Program-made: the position numbers and the translations under genes
In this document: positions 55,311 to 63,987 of the stretch, piece by piece
Layout of the letters: each line of letters starts with the position of its first letter
Numbering within the stretch: the stretch's first letter is position 1
Assembly (NCBI RefSeq): GCF_013488225.1
Contig: NZ_CP041238.1
Span: forward strand, 2,257,501 to 2,321,500
Direction: 5' to 3'
DNA: 64,000 nucleotides
Source: Sinorhizobium mexicanum
GTDB taxonomy: Bacteria; Pseudomonadota; Alphaproteobacteria; Rhizobiales; Rhizobiaceae
The notes under the pieces: model-generated
Database searches by the model: none
The model's input: the letters and a program-made list of their open reading frames with translations, nothing else
What the model was told of the DNA's origin: nothing

Positions 55311-56546
55311 TCAGTCCGCGGCCGCGATGATTTCGGCGAAACGCTTCTGCGCATCCTCCGGCGTCATCGATGCGTTTGCGAAGAATTCGGAGAAGAGGTC
55401 CTCCTTCTGCTTCTGGCTGTCGGCCGACAGAAGCTGGTCGGTGCCCTTGATCACGTTGCCCTTGGCAAGGATATCGAGCCCCTTCTTCATGCAATCATTG
55501 GCGGTTGCGAGGTCCACGTCGCCACGCACCGGCAGCGAGCCCTTCTTCAGGTTGAAGGCAACCTGCGTCTCCGGCTTCAGCAGGGTGGACGCCAATGCCT
55601 CCTGCGCCTTCGACTTTTCCTCATCCTCCAGCAGGGGGAAGTAGAATGCGTCACCACCGGTCGAGATCACCTCGTTCACGCCCAGCCCCGGAAGGCAGGT
55701 GTAGTCGACGCCGGCCTTCTGACCCGCAAGCTGGAATTCACCCTGAGCCCAGTCGCCCATGATCTGACCGCCGGCCTTGCCGGTGATGACGAGGTTCGTC
55801 GCCTGGTTCCAGTCCTGAACATTGCTGCCCTTCGACATGCGGCGCGCATCGTCGGCAGCCTTGAAGACCTTGGCGATATCCGGACCCGCTGCGACTTCTT
55901 CGTCCTTCTGGGCGAAGACCTTCTCGAAGGTGTCTTTCCCGGCGATCGCCACCATCAAAACGTCGAAGGCGCCCGCTGCCTGCCACGGCTGACCGCCGAC
56001 GGCGAGCGGCACGATACCGGCCTTTTCGAGCGCCGGTGCTGCCGCGACAAATTCATCCCAGTTCTTCGGCACGGGAACGCCAGCCTGCTTGAAGGCGGCA
56101 TTCGAGAGCCACAGCCACTGCCAGGAATGGATGTTGACGGGCGCGCAGTAGATCTTGCCCTCGATCGTGCAGGACTCGAGCAGGCTCGCCGGCTTGATGA
56201 TGTCCTTCCAGTGTTCGCGCTCGGCGAGATCGGTCAGGTCGCGCATCAGGCCCGATTGCACCAACTCCTCCGCCTGACGGCCATGATTGAACTGGGTCGC
56301 ACCCATCGGATCGCCGCCGGTGATGCGGCTGATCATGATCGGACGCGCGGTCCCGCCCGAACCGGCGATTGCACCGTCGACCCACTTGTTGCCGGTCGCA
56401 TCGAAAGCCTTGGCCAGTTCGGCGACCGCCGCGGCTTCACCGCCGGAAGTCCACCAATGCGTGACCTCGAGATCCGTGGCATTGGCCACGCCGAGCGGCA
56501 GGGCGACGGTTGCGGCCAGCACGGCGGCCATGGAACGCAATTTCAT
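55311..56546 (-). CDS. Carbohydrate ABC transporter substrate-binding protein
   Basis: 411-aa periplasmic sugar-binding protein (COG1653-type). Signal peptide 1-23 (cleavage near ANATD). EVTHWWTSGGEAAAV near 28-42 is the typical start of the mature fold; further on NIHSWQWLWLSNAAFKQAG and GGDAFYFPLLEDEE. Two cysteines (DC, SC) may pair. First gene of the mannoside cluster; a palindrome at 56563-56576 lies 17 bp upstream of the ATG, so it is likely the regulated promoter. Confidence 0.92.
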   Translation of the reverse strand: MKLRSMAAVLAATVALPLGVANATDLEVTHWWTSGGEAAAVAELAKAFDATGNKWVDGAIAGSGGTARPIMISRITGGDPMGATQFNHGRQAEELVQSGLMRDLTDLAEREHWKDIIKPASLLESCTIEGKIYCAPVNIHSWQWLWLSNAAFKQAGVPVPKNWDEFVAAAPALEKAGIVPLAVGGQPWQAAGAFDVLMVAIAGKDTFEKVFAQKDEEVAAGPDIAKVFKAADDARRMSKGSNVQDWNQATNLVITGKAGGQIMGDWAQGEFQLAGQKAGVDYTCLPGLGVNEVISTGGDAFYFPLLEDEEKSKAQEALASTLLKPETQVAFNLKKGSLPVRGDVDLATANDCMKKGLDILAKGNVIKGTDQLLSADSQKQKEDLFSEFFANASMTPEDAQKRFAEIIAAAD

Positions 56547-56562
56547 GAGTTCTCCTCCCTCA

Positions 56563-56576
56563 CTGTAACGTTACCG
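56563..56576. promoter_or_regulatory. Putative LacI-family operator 1
   Basis: CTGTAACGTTACCG, a near-perfect 14-bp palindrome with a central CG typical of LacI-family operators, placed 17 bp before the start of the binding-protein gene. Confidence 0.7.
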
Positions 56577-56883
56577 TAAAAACTTAGTTCAAACGATTTT
56601 CAGACGCAACACCCACAACGAATAATTCCAGATCTAATTTTTTGCACGCCTTATGCGTGTATATGACACGGCTTTTAAGAGGATAATGTCTGGCCTCGAC
56701 GGGGCCGTTCCGGCCCGCATTGCTCCACCATAATGCGTTGATTCAAAGTGATTTTGGCTTGCCTTCGCTCGTGAAGCACCAGGATGCGACTTCGCAAACG
56801 CAACATTCAGGTTCGCGAATGCGAGATTCAACCAGACGGTTATGTTCTTCGCAGTGCAGCAACGAAATTGCTCGACATCGCTA

Positions 56884-56897
56884 CTGTATCGTTACAG
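56884..56897. promoter_or_regulatory. Putative LacI-family operator 2
   Basis: CTGTATCGTTACAG, 12 of 14 identical to operator 1 and with the same symmetry axis. It lies 175 bp upstream of the repressor gene and could serve autoregulation or looping with operator 1. Confidence 0.65.
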
Positions 56898-57071
56898 ATT
56901 TTGTCTCGCGACGCAGCTCCGACAAATCTGGCCACCGGTTACAGTTCGTATATAAGGCGGGGCACCGAGACGGACCGGGCGTGTTCGCATCGAAGCTGCG
57001 AGTGAAAGCGGGGCGCTTGATCGTGGCAATTCGCGCAAGGGTCTCAAATGTAGACGGGGGCTGGTGACGGA

Positions 57072-58133
57072 ATGGACAGCAAAACGAAGAACAAGGCGGC
57101 GGCAGCGCCGCCACCGGACGGCGCCAGGCCGACACTGAAAACGATCGCCTTCATGACGGGTCTTGGGATCACCACGGTTTCCCGAGCATTGAAGGATGCG
57201 CCCGATATCGGCGCTGAAACCAAGGAAAGGGTGCGCCTTGTCGCCAAGCAGATCGGTTACCAGCCGAACCGCGCCGGGGTGCGTCTCAGGACCGGCAAGA
57301 CCAATGTCATCAGCCTCGTGCTGACGCTCGAGGAAGAGATCATGGGCATCACCAGCCCCATGGTGGTCGGCATCAGTGAAATCCTCGCAGGCACGCAGTA
57401 CCACCTCGTGGTAACCCCCTACAGTTCCACAAAGGATCCACTCGGGCCGATCCGTTATATCCTCGACACCGGCGCTGCCGATGGCGTCATCATCTCGCGG
57501 ACGGAGCCGCACGATGCGCGCGTGACGCTGATGACCGAGCGCCGCCTGCCCTTTGTCACTCACGGCCGCACCGAAATGGGCATCGTCCATCCCTTCCACG
57601 ACTTCGACAACGAACGTTTCGCCTATGAGGCGGTACGTCGGCTTACCGAGCGCGGACGGCGCCGGCTGGTGCTGCTGGAGCCGCCGCCGAACCTCACCTT
57701 CCACGCCCACATGCGCACCGGCTTCGAGCGCGGGCTCAAGGATTTCGGCGCGGAAGCGGTGAGCTTCCACCACGTCAATATCGATCACAGCCTTGTCGCC
57801 ATCCGCGACGCCTTCGAGCAACTGATGCGCTCGGTGGAAGCCCCGGACGGCATCGTTTCCGGCAGCGGCGCCGGCGCGGTTGCATTGATCGCGGGGATCG
57901 AGTCGGCCGGCAAGAAAGTCGGCCAGGATGTGGAGATGGTCACCAAGGCGCCGAGCGACTTCCTGCGCTGGCTGCGCCCCGAAGTCATGACCATGTACGA
58001 GGACATCCGGCTCGCCGGTCGCGAACTCGCCAAGGCCGTGATCGGCCACATCGAAGGCAAGTCGCCCGAGACGCTGCAAAGCCTCAGCCAGCCGGAGTTC
58101 CAGCGGCCCATGTCGAAGTCGCGCAAGGTGTAG
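57072..58133 (+). CDS. LacI-family transcriptional repressor
   Basis: 353-aa LacI-type regulator. After a hydrophilic tail of about 20 residues, the helix-turn-helix and hinge lie at about 22-72 (LKTIAFMTGLGITTVSRALK, then QIGYQPNRAGVRLRTGKT). The periplasmic-binding-like effector domain follows (from VISLVLTLEEEIMG). It is divergent from the mannoside cluster and is its likely repressor, with a sugar or sugar phosphate as inducer. Two matching palindromes lie in the shared spacer. Confidence 0.92.
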   Translation: MDSKTKNKAAAAPPPDGARPTLKTIAFMTGLGITTVSRALKDAPDIGAETKERVRLVAKQIGYQPNRAGVRLRTGKTNVISLVLTLEEEIMGITSPMVVGISEILAGTQYHLVVTPYSSTKDPLGPIRYILDTGAADGVIISRTEPHDARVTLMTERRLPFVTHGRTEMGIVHPFHDFDNERFAYEAVRRLTERGRRRLVLLEPPPNLTFHAHMRTGFERGLKDFGAEAVSFHHVNIDHSLVAIRDAFEQLMRSVEAPDGIVSGSGAGAVALIAGIESAGKKVGQDVEMVTKAPSDFLRWLRPEVMTMYEDIRLAGRELAKAVIGHIEGKSPETLQSLSQPEFQRPMSKSRKV

Positions 58134-58191
58134 CTGCGACGACAGAGAATAATCTCTGCGTCGTTCGCCTCAGCTTTGGCCGGTGCCTTGC

Positions 58192-58548
58192 TTACCGTTT
58201 CGGGAGCGGCAGACATTCCATGATTTCCACGGAGTCGCCCGGGAAGATCGTGAAGTGCGGATGGTTCTCGAACAGCCTCGCGGCAGCTTCGTGCGATTCC
58301 GCTTCAACGATGACATAGCCGGTCATGCTGTTCTTAATGTCGGATATGCCTTCCGAGGATGTGCGCTTGGTCTTCCCTAGCGGACCGCCGTGCTCGACGA
58401 TCGAAGCTGCATTCGCCCGTCCCCATTCCATCCAGACCTCGATGCCGGCAGCCTCACGCGCCTTGCGCTCCTCGTCGTTCATCTTCTTCCACTGCGATCT
58501 CTCGAGCGCGGCTTCCGTTCCTATGTAAATGGCCAAGAATCTCTTCAT
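58192..58548 (-). CDS. YciI-like family protein
   Basis: 118-aa dimeric-barrel protein. The YciI-type elements are MTGYVIVEAESHEAAARLFE near 74-93 and the C-terminal HFTIFPGDSVEIMECLP. It lacks the DGPF motif of the YciI gene at 31470 and belongs to a separate branch. Function unknown. It converges with the LacI gene, whose stop is 58 bp away. Confidence 0.78.
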   Translation of the reverse strand: MKRFLAIYIGTEAALERSQWKKMNDEERKAREAAGIEVWMEWGRANAASIVEHGGPLGKTKRTSSEGISDIKNSMTGYVIVEAESHEAAARLFENHPHFTIFPGDSVEIMECLPLPKR

Positions 58549-58709
58549 GGTTTCCGATCCGTTGTTTAACCACGGGCTGCCGGGCGATCATATAACGGTT
58601 CTGTCGCGACCGGTGAGATTCCGGCTCCGGTCGCGGATAAATTGAGCTGTGGAACCACCTCCACCATCAATGGTATTCTGATGCCAGAACGATGTGAACG
58701 GAGGGCGTC

Positions 58710-59015
58710 ATGACAGCATACAACGTGGTTCGGTTCCGCACGAAACCGGGGCTGGAGGACAAGTTCGAGGACTGGTTCCGCAAACTTCGTCGCGACTTCG
58801 AAGGATTACGAAAGATGGCGCTCGTCAAGACCGGCGAGCGTTCCTACTGCTCGATCGGCGAGTGGGATAGCTTTGACCACATCGTGGCCGCGCGACCGAA
58901 GATGATCAGCAATCTGGACAAGTTCCGCCACGCCCTCGAGACGCAAGGAGAGAGCATAGATGTCACGGATGCTGTTTCCGGTGAGGCGATCTACGAGAGC
59001 GCGCCGACCAAGTAG
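58710..59015 (+). CDS. Small ABM/dimeric alpha-beta barrel protein
   Basis: 101-aa protein resembling the antibiotic-biosynthesis-monooxygenase-like dimeric barrels. The pattern YNVVRFRTKPGLEDKFEDWF near 4-23, followed by YCSIGEWDSFDHIVAARP near 47-64, fits that fold. No function is known. CGGAGGG lies 4 nt before the ATG. Divergent from the YciI-like gene. Confidence 0.7.
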   Translation: MTAYNVVRFRTKPGLEDKFEDWFRKLRRDFEGLRKMALVKTGERSYCSIGEWDSFDHIVAARPKMISNLDKFRHALETQGESIDVTDAVSGEAIYESAPTK

Positions 59016-59055
59016 CACCTCTGCCGTGCAGGGATGTCGCGGCAGGGGGTTGTCG

Positions 59056-59322
59056 TCACGCCCCGGTCGTTGGCCAGTACTTGTCGTCGGTGAAATCACC
59101 GGGGATGGGATTAAGCTGCTCGAGTTTCCCGGCGACGAATTCGATCTGCATCTTCAAATACCGGATGGACCTTGGGATCGGCGTGCCGGTTGCGAGGCTG
59201 CGAACCCGCCATTGCTCGTAGCCGGTCGCCTCTATCCGTCGCTCCGCTTCCGCACGGATGGTCGGACTATCGGCGGATACGGCTTCATGGACTTTGCCGC
59301 CGTCGATCACTCTGAACTTCAT
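59056..59322 (-). CDS. Hypothetical protein
   Basis: 88-aa basic/polar protein that I do not recognise as a named family. It starts MKFRVIDGGKVHEAVSAD, has a helix (IRAEAERRIEATGYEQ) and a stretch RYLKMQIEFVAGKLEQL. The ribosome site is weak, but the frame is clean and the codon use fits the genome. It converges with the small barrel protein gene. Confidence 0.6.
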   Translation of the reverse strand: MKFRVIDGGKVHEAVSADSPTIRAEAERRIEATGYEQWRVRSLATGTPIPRSIRYLKMQIEFVAGKLEQLNPIPGDFTDDKYWPTTGA

Positions 59323-59353
59323 ACTGATTTTTCGATGGTTTTCTGAATGGAAC

Positions 59354-59389
59354 TCTGAAGCAATTCGGTCGGGAATTGCGTAGTTGCAA
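59354..59389. repeat. Short interspersed palindromic repeat, copy E (partial)
   Basis: CTGAAGCAATTC and GGGAATTGCGTAGTTGCAAA match the outer ends of the 45-bp family, but the central part is missing, as if the core was deleted. Confidence 0.6.
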
Positions 59390-59399
59390 AAAGTCTGGA

Positions 59400-59423
59400 G
59401 GGGCGGCGAGAGCCGCCCCTTTT
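59400..59423. terminator. Terminator hairpin at the gnd 3' end
   Basis: GGGGCGGC / GCCGCCCC stem with GAGA loop, followed by TTTT on the plus strand. It lies 20 bp downstream of the gnd stop on the minus strand, where the following bases are less T-rich (TCCAGACTTTTT). Confidence 0.7.
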
Positions 59424-59442
59424 CACGTCAAGACGATCCGCC

Positions 59443-60873
59443 CTATGCGTTCAGCCCGCTGCCCCACGGACCGTGGTGGCTGTCGGCGCCGTCGACGCGG
59501 TCGAAGCCGTGGGCGCCGAAGAAGTCGCGTTGCGCCTGGATGACGTTGGCCGTGCCGCGGCCGCGCCGGTAGCTGTCGAAATAGCCGAGCGCGGAGGCGA
59601 GCGCCGGCACCGGCAGGCCGCCGAGCACGGCGGTAGAAACGACGCGGCGCAAGGCTGCATCGGTCTCCTTGACCATCGCCGCAAAAGCGGGCGTCACGAT
59701 CAGGTTGGCGGCGTCCGGCGCCTTGGTGAAGGCGGTGGTGATCTCGTCGAGGAATTGCGAACGGATGATGCAGCCGGCGCGCCAGATCTTTGCGATCGTC
59801 GGCATCGGCAGGCTCCAGCCGAACTCCTTCGAGGCGGCGGACATCACCGCGAAGCCCTGTGCATAGGCGCCGATCTTGGCGGCGAGCAGCGCGTTTTCGA
59901 GATCCTTGAGGAAAGCGTCCCTGTCGGCCACCTTGAGCTCGCCGACTGGTGGCAGGCCGAGGATCTTCTCGGCAGCCTCACGCTCCTCCTTCATCGAGGA
60001 AATGCTGCGGGCGGCCACCGCGGCTTCGATGCCGGTCGCCGGGATGCCCATGTTCTGCGCCTCGATCACCGACCATTTGCCGGTGCCCTTCTGGCCGGCC
60101 TTGTCGAGGATCAGGTCGACCATCGGTTTGCCGGTCAAAGGATCGGCGGCCTTCAGCACCTTCTCGGTGATCTCGATCAGATAGGAGTTCAGCCGGCCCT
60201 TGTTCCAGGCGCCGAAGACGTCGCCGATTTCCGCAGCGCTCATCTTCAGCCCGTCGCGCAGGATGCCGTAGATTTCAGCGATCATCTGCATGTCGGCATA
60301 TTCGATGCCATTGTGGATCGTCTTGACGAAATGGCCGGCGCCGTTTTCACCGAGCCAGGCGACGCACGGGTCGTTCTCGTATTTCGCAGCGATCGATGTC
60401 AGCACCTTCTCGACCCGGCGATAGGAGTCTTCCGTGCCGCCGACCATGATCGACGGGCCATGACGGGCACCCTCCTCGCCACCGGAAACACCCATGCCGA
60501 TGAAGGTGAGGCCGGAATCCTTCAGTGCCTCGAAGCGGCGCATGGTATCGCGGAAATTGGCGTTGCCGGCATCGATCATGATGTCGCCCTTTGCAAGATA
60601 GGGCTTCAGGATTTCCATCTGCTGGTCGACCGGATCGCCGGCCTTGATCATGATGATGATCGGCCGCGGCGGGCGGATGGCGGCGACAAACTCTTCGATG
60701 GTCTCGCAGGGAACGATCTGCTCCTTGAGCGCGCCGGCCTCGGCATAGAACTTGCGCGTCGCCTCGACCGTCCGGTTGAACACCGCGATCCTGTTGCCCT
60801 TTTCCGCGATGTTGAGCGCGAGGTTCGACCCCATGACGCCGAGGCCGATAAGCCCGATTTCCGCCTGTGACAC
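59443..60873 (-). CDS. gnd: 6-phosphogluconate dehydrogenase (decarboxylating)
   Basis: 476-aa enzyme of the pentose phosphate pathway, which oxidises 6-phosphogluconate to ribulose 5-phosphate with NADP. NADP motif LIGLGVMGSNLALN near 7-20, substrate motifs GVSGGEEGARHGPSIMVGG near 130-148 and HFVKTIHNGIEYADM near 183-197 with the catalytic Lys, and the C-terminal signature region YFDSYRRGRGTANVIQAQRD. It starts with GTG at 60873 (VSQAEIG). Monocistronic. Confidence 0.95.
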   Translation of the reverse strand: MSQAEIGLIGLGVMGSNLALNIAEKGNRIAVFNRTVEATRKFYAEAGALKEQIVPCETIEEFVAAIRPPRPIIIMIKAGDPVDQQMEILKPYLAKGDIMIDAGNANFRDTMRRFEALKDSGLTFIGMGVSGGEEGARHGPSIMVGGTEDSYRRVEKVLTSIAAKYENDPCVAWLGENGAGHFVKTIHNGIEYADMQMIAEIYGILRDGLKMSAAEIGDVFGAWNKGRLNSYLIEITEKVLKAADPLTGKPMVDLILDKAGQKGTGKWSVIEAQNMGIPATGIEAAVAARSISSMKEEREAAEKILGLPPVGELKVADRDAFLKDLENALLAAKIGAYAQGFAVMSAASKEFGWSLPMPTIAKIWRAGCIIRSQFLDEITTAFTKAPDAANLIVTPAFAAMVKETDAALRRVVSTAVLGGLPVPALASALGYFDSYRRGRGTANVIQAQRDFFGAHGFDRVDGADSHHGPWGSGLNA

Positions 60874-61051
60874 GTGATTGCCTCCGTTGGAAGGAAGAGC
60901 CGCCGCGATCGGAACAGACACGCGGACAGCCCCTCGATATTGATCTGCGCATGTTCGGCCCGGTCCGGGAGAGGATGGGCGGCTGGGACATACGGCGGTG
61001 GAGGTTCTTTTGGCACTCAAATCGATTTACGACAAGCCACTCCCGCGAAAA

Positions 61052-61210
61052 TCAATCCTTTTCAGGCTTGCCGTCGCCATCGTCGAGGACGCGCCAGGAG
61101 GCTCCGTCCAGGTCTTCGTATTGCCCGCTCTTCAGCGCCCAGAGAAACGCCGCAAGCCCCAGGGCGCCGAGAAAGAGCGCGATCGGGATGAGATAGATGA
61201 GCGTGTTCAT
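61052..61210 (-). CDS. fixS: cbb3-type cytochrome oxidase assembly protein FixS/CcoS
   Basis: 52-aa protein with one N-terminal helix (LIYLIPIALFLGALGLAAFLW near 3-23, given in part) followed by KSGQYEDLDGASWRVL, the CcoS/FixS signature. It is needed for cofactor insertion into the cbb3 oxidase. The ATG overlaps the fixI stop by 4 nt. Last gene of fixGHIS. Confidence 0.92.
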   Translation of the reverse strand: MNTLIYLIPIALFLGALGLAAFLWALKSGQYEDLDGASWRVLDDGDGKPEKD

Positions 61211-63492
61211 GACGCACTCCGTACCGGCCGCAAGCCGGCCGCACGCGGCGGCGACTCCGGGGCGGCGGCAGTTCCAAGTCCCTTCAGCCGCAACGCATTG
61301 AAGACGACGATCAGCGACGAGGTCGACATCGCGATGGCGGCAACGAGCGGCGTCGCATAGCCGAGGATCGCGACTGGCACGGCGATGACGTTGTAGCCGA
61401 TCGCCAGCGCGAAATTCTGCCGGATCAGCCGGCCGGCGCGACGCGAGGTCTCGATGGCGAATGGAACGGCGTTTAGGCTCTGATGCATGAAGACGAAATC
61501 CGCAGCCTGCCGGCCGACATCGGCCGCGGTCGCCGGCGCCATCGAGACATGGGCCGCCCTGAGTGCCGGCGCGTCGTTGATACCGTCGCCGACCATCAGG
61601 ACCCTGTGCCCCCCTTCGGCGGCAGCGGCACAGGCCTCGACCTTGCCGCGCGGCGAAAGCTCGGAGCGCCATGTCGCAATGCCGAGCCTGCGGGCGAGTA
61701 CGGCGACGACCGGCTCGCGGTCCCCGGAAAGGATGCCGGCCGTAAGCCCCAGGCGCGAGAGATCTTCGACGGTTTCGCGAGCGGCGGGACGCAGCCGGTC
61801 CTCGAAGCGGAAGCAGGCAAGCTCGCGGCCATCGAGCGACAGGATCGCTTCCGACTGGCCGCTGGCCGCACCGGCTCCGCCGCAGGCAAAGGCTCGACTG
61901 CCGAGCCGGTAGACACCGTCGCTGGTCTCCGCCTCGATGCCGGCGCCCGGTATTTCGCGGATTTCGCCCCCGAGCGGCTGCGCCGCACCCGACGCCTCAT
62001 GGAGCGCTGTGGCGATCGGATGGCGCGAATGGAGAGCGAGTGCGGCTGCGGTCGCGAGCGCGCCCGGATCGACTTCGCCCGCATTGGTAAGCCGCGGCTC
62101 GCCCATGGTGAGCGTGCCGGTCTTGTCGAGCAGCACGGCGTCGATTTCGGCAAGGCGCTCCATCGCCGATCCATCCTTGACCATGACGCCGCCCTGGAAG
62201 AGCCGGCCGGCCGCAACGACCTGAACCACGGGCACCGCGAGGCCGAGGGCACAAGGGCATGTGATAATGAGAACGGCAACCGCGATCAGCATGGCGTGGC
62301 GGACATCGCCCTCGATCAGCATCCAGCCAATGAAGGAAAGCAGCGCCAGCAGGTGGACGGCTGGCGAATAATAGCGCGCCGCACGGTCGGCAATGCGGCG
62401 ATAGCGCGCCCTGCCCCCTTCGGCGGCCTCCATCAGCCCCGTGATCTCGGCCAGGAACGAGTCGCGCGCCGCCGCCGTCGCCTCGAGCGTCAGCGGGCCG
62501 GTGAGATTGAGCGTGCCGGCCTGCACGGCGTCACCAACGCTGACGGCGACCGGCGCGCTTTCGCCGTTGACGACCGAGCGGTCGAGATCGGTCGCACCCG
62601 AAAGCACGCACCCGTCGACCGGAATGCGCTCACCGGCGGCAACCAACAGCCGCTCGCCGGGCCTGATCTCGTCGACCGGGCGATAGTCGCGCGAGCCGTC
62701 GGAATTGACGATCGTCGCGCCGCGTGGCGACAGCCGGGCAAGACCGCTGATCGCCGAGCGCGCCCGCCCGCGCATCATGTGATCGAGGGTGCGGCCGATC
62801 AACAGGAAGAACAGCAGCGTCACGGAGGCGTCGAACCAGGCATGTGCGCCATGGCTGATCGTCTCATGGAGCGACATGCCGTAGGAAAGCGTCACGGCAA
62901 GCGCGATCGGCACATCCATGTTGGTACGGCCATGGCGAAGCGCATTCCAGGCAGACTGATAGAAGAAGCGCCCCGAATAGATCATCGCCGGCGCCGCGAT
63001 CATCGCCGAGATCCAGTGAAAAAGATCGCGGGTCGCGGCATCCGCGCCCGACCAGACGGAAACGGACAGCAGCATGATGTTGGTCGCCGCGAAACCGGAA
63101 ACGGCAACGGCACGGATCAGCTGCTTGAGCAGGACGTCGCCTTCCTCCTCGCCGGCGGCGAAGAGATGCGCTTCGTAACCGCAACCCCGGATGGCGCGCG
63201 CGATTTCGAGCGGGTCGGTGCGCCGGCCTTCGAGCTCCTCCTTCCAGACGACGGACACGCGGCGCGACGAAAGATTGACGCGCGCGCGCTCGACCTCGGG
63301 TCTCTTGCGAAGCGCCCCTTCGATCGTCGTGATGCAGGCACCGCAGTGGACGCCGGGCACGCTGAGATCCGTTTGGCGCAGGCCGTCTCCAAGCGCGCGG
63401 CTCGCAAGCCACAGCTCCTCGGAAGCAGGCAGCCCCTGCCCGGCCCGTTCGATCTCGAGCGCGCCTTCCACGCCTGCGGCACAGCAGCTCAT
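61207..63492 (-). CDS. fixI: Copper-translocating P1B-type ATPase FixI/CcoI
   Basis: 761-aa copper-transporting P-type ATPase that supplies copper for cbb3 oxidase assembly. N-terminal metal-binding domain with GVHCGACITTI (Cys50, Cys53), about eight helices, the membrane copper site TCPCALG (Cys412, Cys414), phosphorylation Asp456 in LLDKTGTLTMG, and GDGINDAPALRAA. The CPC pattern and the gene order assign it to the FixI/CcoI export type. The start overlaps fixH by 4 nt, and its stop overlaps fixS. Confidence 0.95.
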   Translation of the reverse strand: MSCCAAGVEGALEIERAGQGLPASEELWLASRALGDGLRQTDLSVPGVHCGACITTIEGALRKRPEVERARVNLSSRRVSVVWKEELEGRRTDPLEIARAIRGCGYEAHLFAAGEEEGDVLLKQLIRAVAVSGFAATNIMLLSVSVWSGADAATRDLFHWISAMIAAPAMIYSGRFFYQSAWNALRHGRTNMDVPIALAVTLSYGMSLHETISHGAHAWFDASVTLLFFLLIGRTLDHMMRGRARSAISGLARLSPRGATIVNSDGSRDYRPVDEIRPGERLLVAAGERIPVDGCVLSGATDLDRSVVNGESAPVAVSVGDAVQAGTLNLTGPLTLEATAAARDSFLAEITGLMEAAEGGRARYRRIADRAARYYSPAVHLLALLSFIGWMLIEGDVRHAMLIAVAVLIITCPCALGLAVPVVQVVAAGRLFQGGVMVKDGSAMERLAEIDAVLLDKTGTLTMGEPRLTNAGEVDPGALATAAALALHSRHPIATALHEASGAAQPLGGEIREIPGAGIEAETSDGVYRLGSRAFACGGAGAASGQSEAILSLDGRELACFRFEDRLRPAARETVEDLSRLGLTAGILSGDREPVVAVLARRLGIATWRSELSPRGKVEACAAAAEGGHRVLMVGDGINDAPALRAAHVSMAPATAADVGRQAADFVFMHQSLNAVPFAIETSRRAGRLIRQNFALAIGYNVIAVPVAILGYATPLVAAIAMSTSSLIVVFNALRLKGLGTAAAPESPPRAAGLRPVRSAS

Positions 63493-63983
63493 TTGCGCTC
63501 TCCTGGCACGACGAACCGAATGGCCTGGCGATAAACGACCTTCTCGCCAGCCATTGCAGTCATGTCAGCGATCCACTGTCCGGGCTTGAGCGTCCGTGCG
63601 GAGACGAAGGCGCCAGGAGCCTCACGATCGAGTTCGATGCGCACGTCTTCATGTTCCTCGACGGGACGCTTGAATACGGCGACAACCCTCTCGGCCGTCC
63701 GGTCCACCTCGCCGTTGCGGGTCAAAGTATAGCGGATGGAACCCGGCTCTGCGACGAGCGCGCCCTCAATGCCGCGGGCAGCAAAGGCACGCGTCTCTGC
63801 CACCTTGCCGTTGAACTGCTGGCTGGCGATATAGGTATTCTCTACGACAAGGCCGCTCCAACTGCGGCTGGCGTTCCAGGCCATGACCAGATTGACGGAA
63901 ATGATGGTGCCGAAGAAAAGGCTCATCACACCCAGCATATGCCAGCCAGTAAATTCCCGCGGCGCGCTTTGCTCCTTCGTCAT
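63489..63983 (-). CDS. fixH: FixH/CcoH cbb3 oxidase assembly protein
   Basis: 164-aa membrane protein. The single helix lies at about 14-35 (HMLGVMSLFFGTIISVNLVM). The periplasmic domain has NRSYVASQ-like features (here TYIASQQFNGKVAETRAFAA) and a C-terminal GQWIADMTAMAGEKVVYRQ. FixH/CcoH is needed for stable cbb3 oxidase assembly. It overlaps fixI by 4 nt, and its start lies 4 nt from what looks like the stop of fixG. Confidence 0.92.
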   Translation of the reverse strand: MTKEQSAPREFTGWHMLGVMSLFFGTIISVNLVMAWNASRSWSGLVVENTYIASQQFNGKVAETRAFAARGIEGALVAEPGSIRYTLTRNGEVDRTAERVVAVFKRPVEEHEDVRIELDREAPGAFVSARTLKPGQWIADMTAMAGEKVVYRQAIRFVVPGERK

Positions 63984-63987
63984 CTTG

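Larger units (their letters stand above)
56547..57071. other. Divergent control region of the mannoside cluster
   Basis: 525-bp spacer between the binding-protein and LacI-type genes. It carries two matching palindromes (56563-56576 and 56884-56897). A short minus-strand open frame inside it (56634-56831) has no ribosome site and is not taken as a gene. Confidence 0.6.

Noticed and set aside
56634..56831. 65-residue frame in the LacI control region
   Set aside because: No ribosome site and no conserved character; the region is better read as regulatory.
59473..60870. 465-residue open frame opposite gnd
   Set aside because: Shadow of the gnd gene; the composition is typical of antisense frames in GC-rich genomes.
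61483..63534. 683-residue open frame on the plus strand opposite fixI
   Set aside because: Low-complexity Arg/Asp/Gly-rich product with no motif; an antisense shadow of an obvious P-type ATPase gene.
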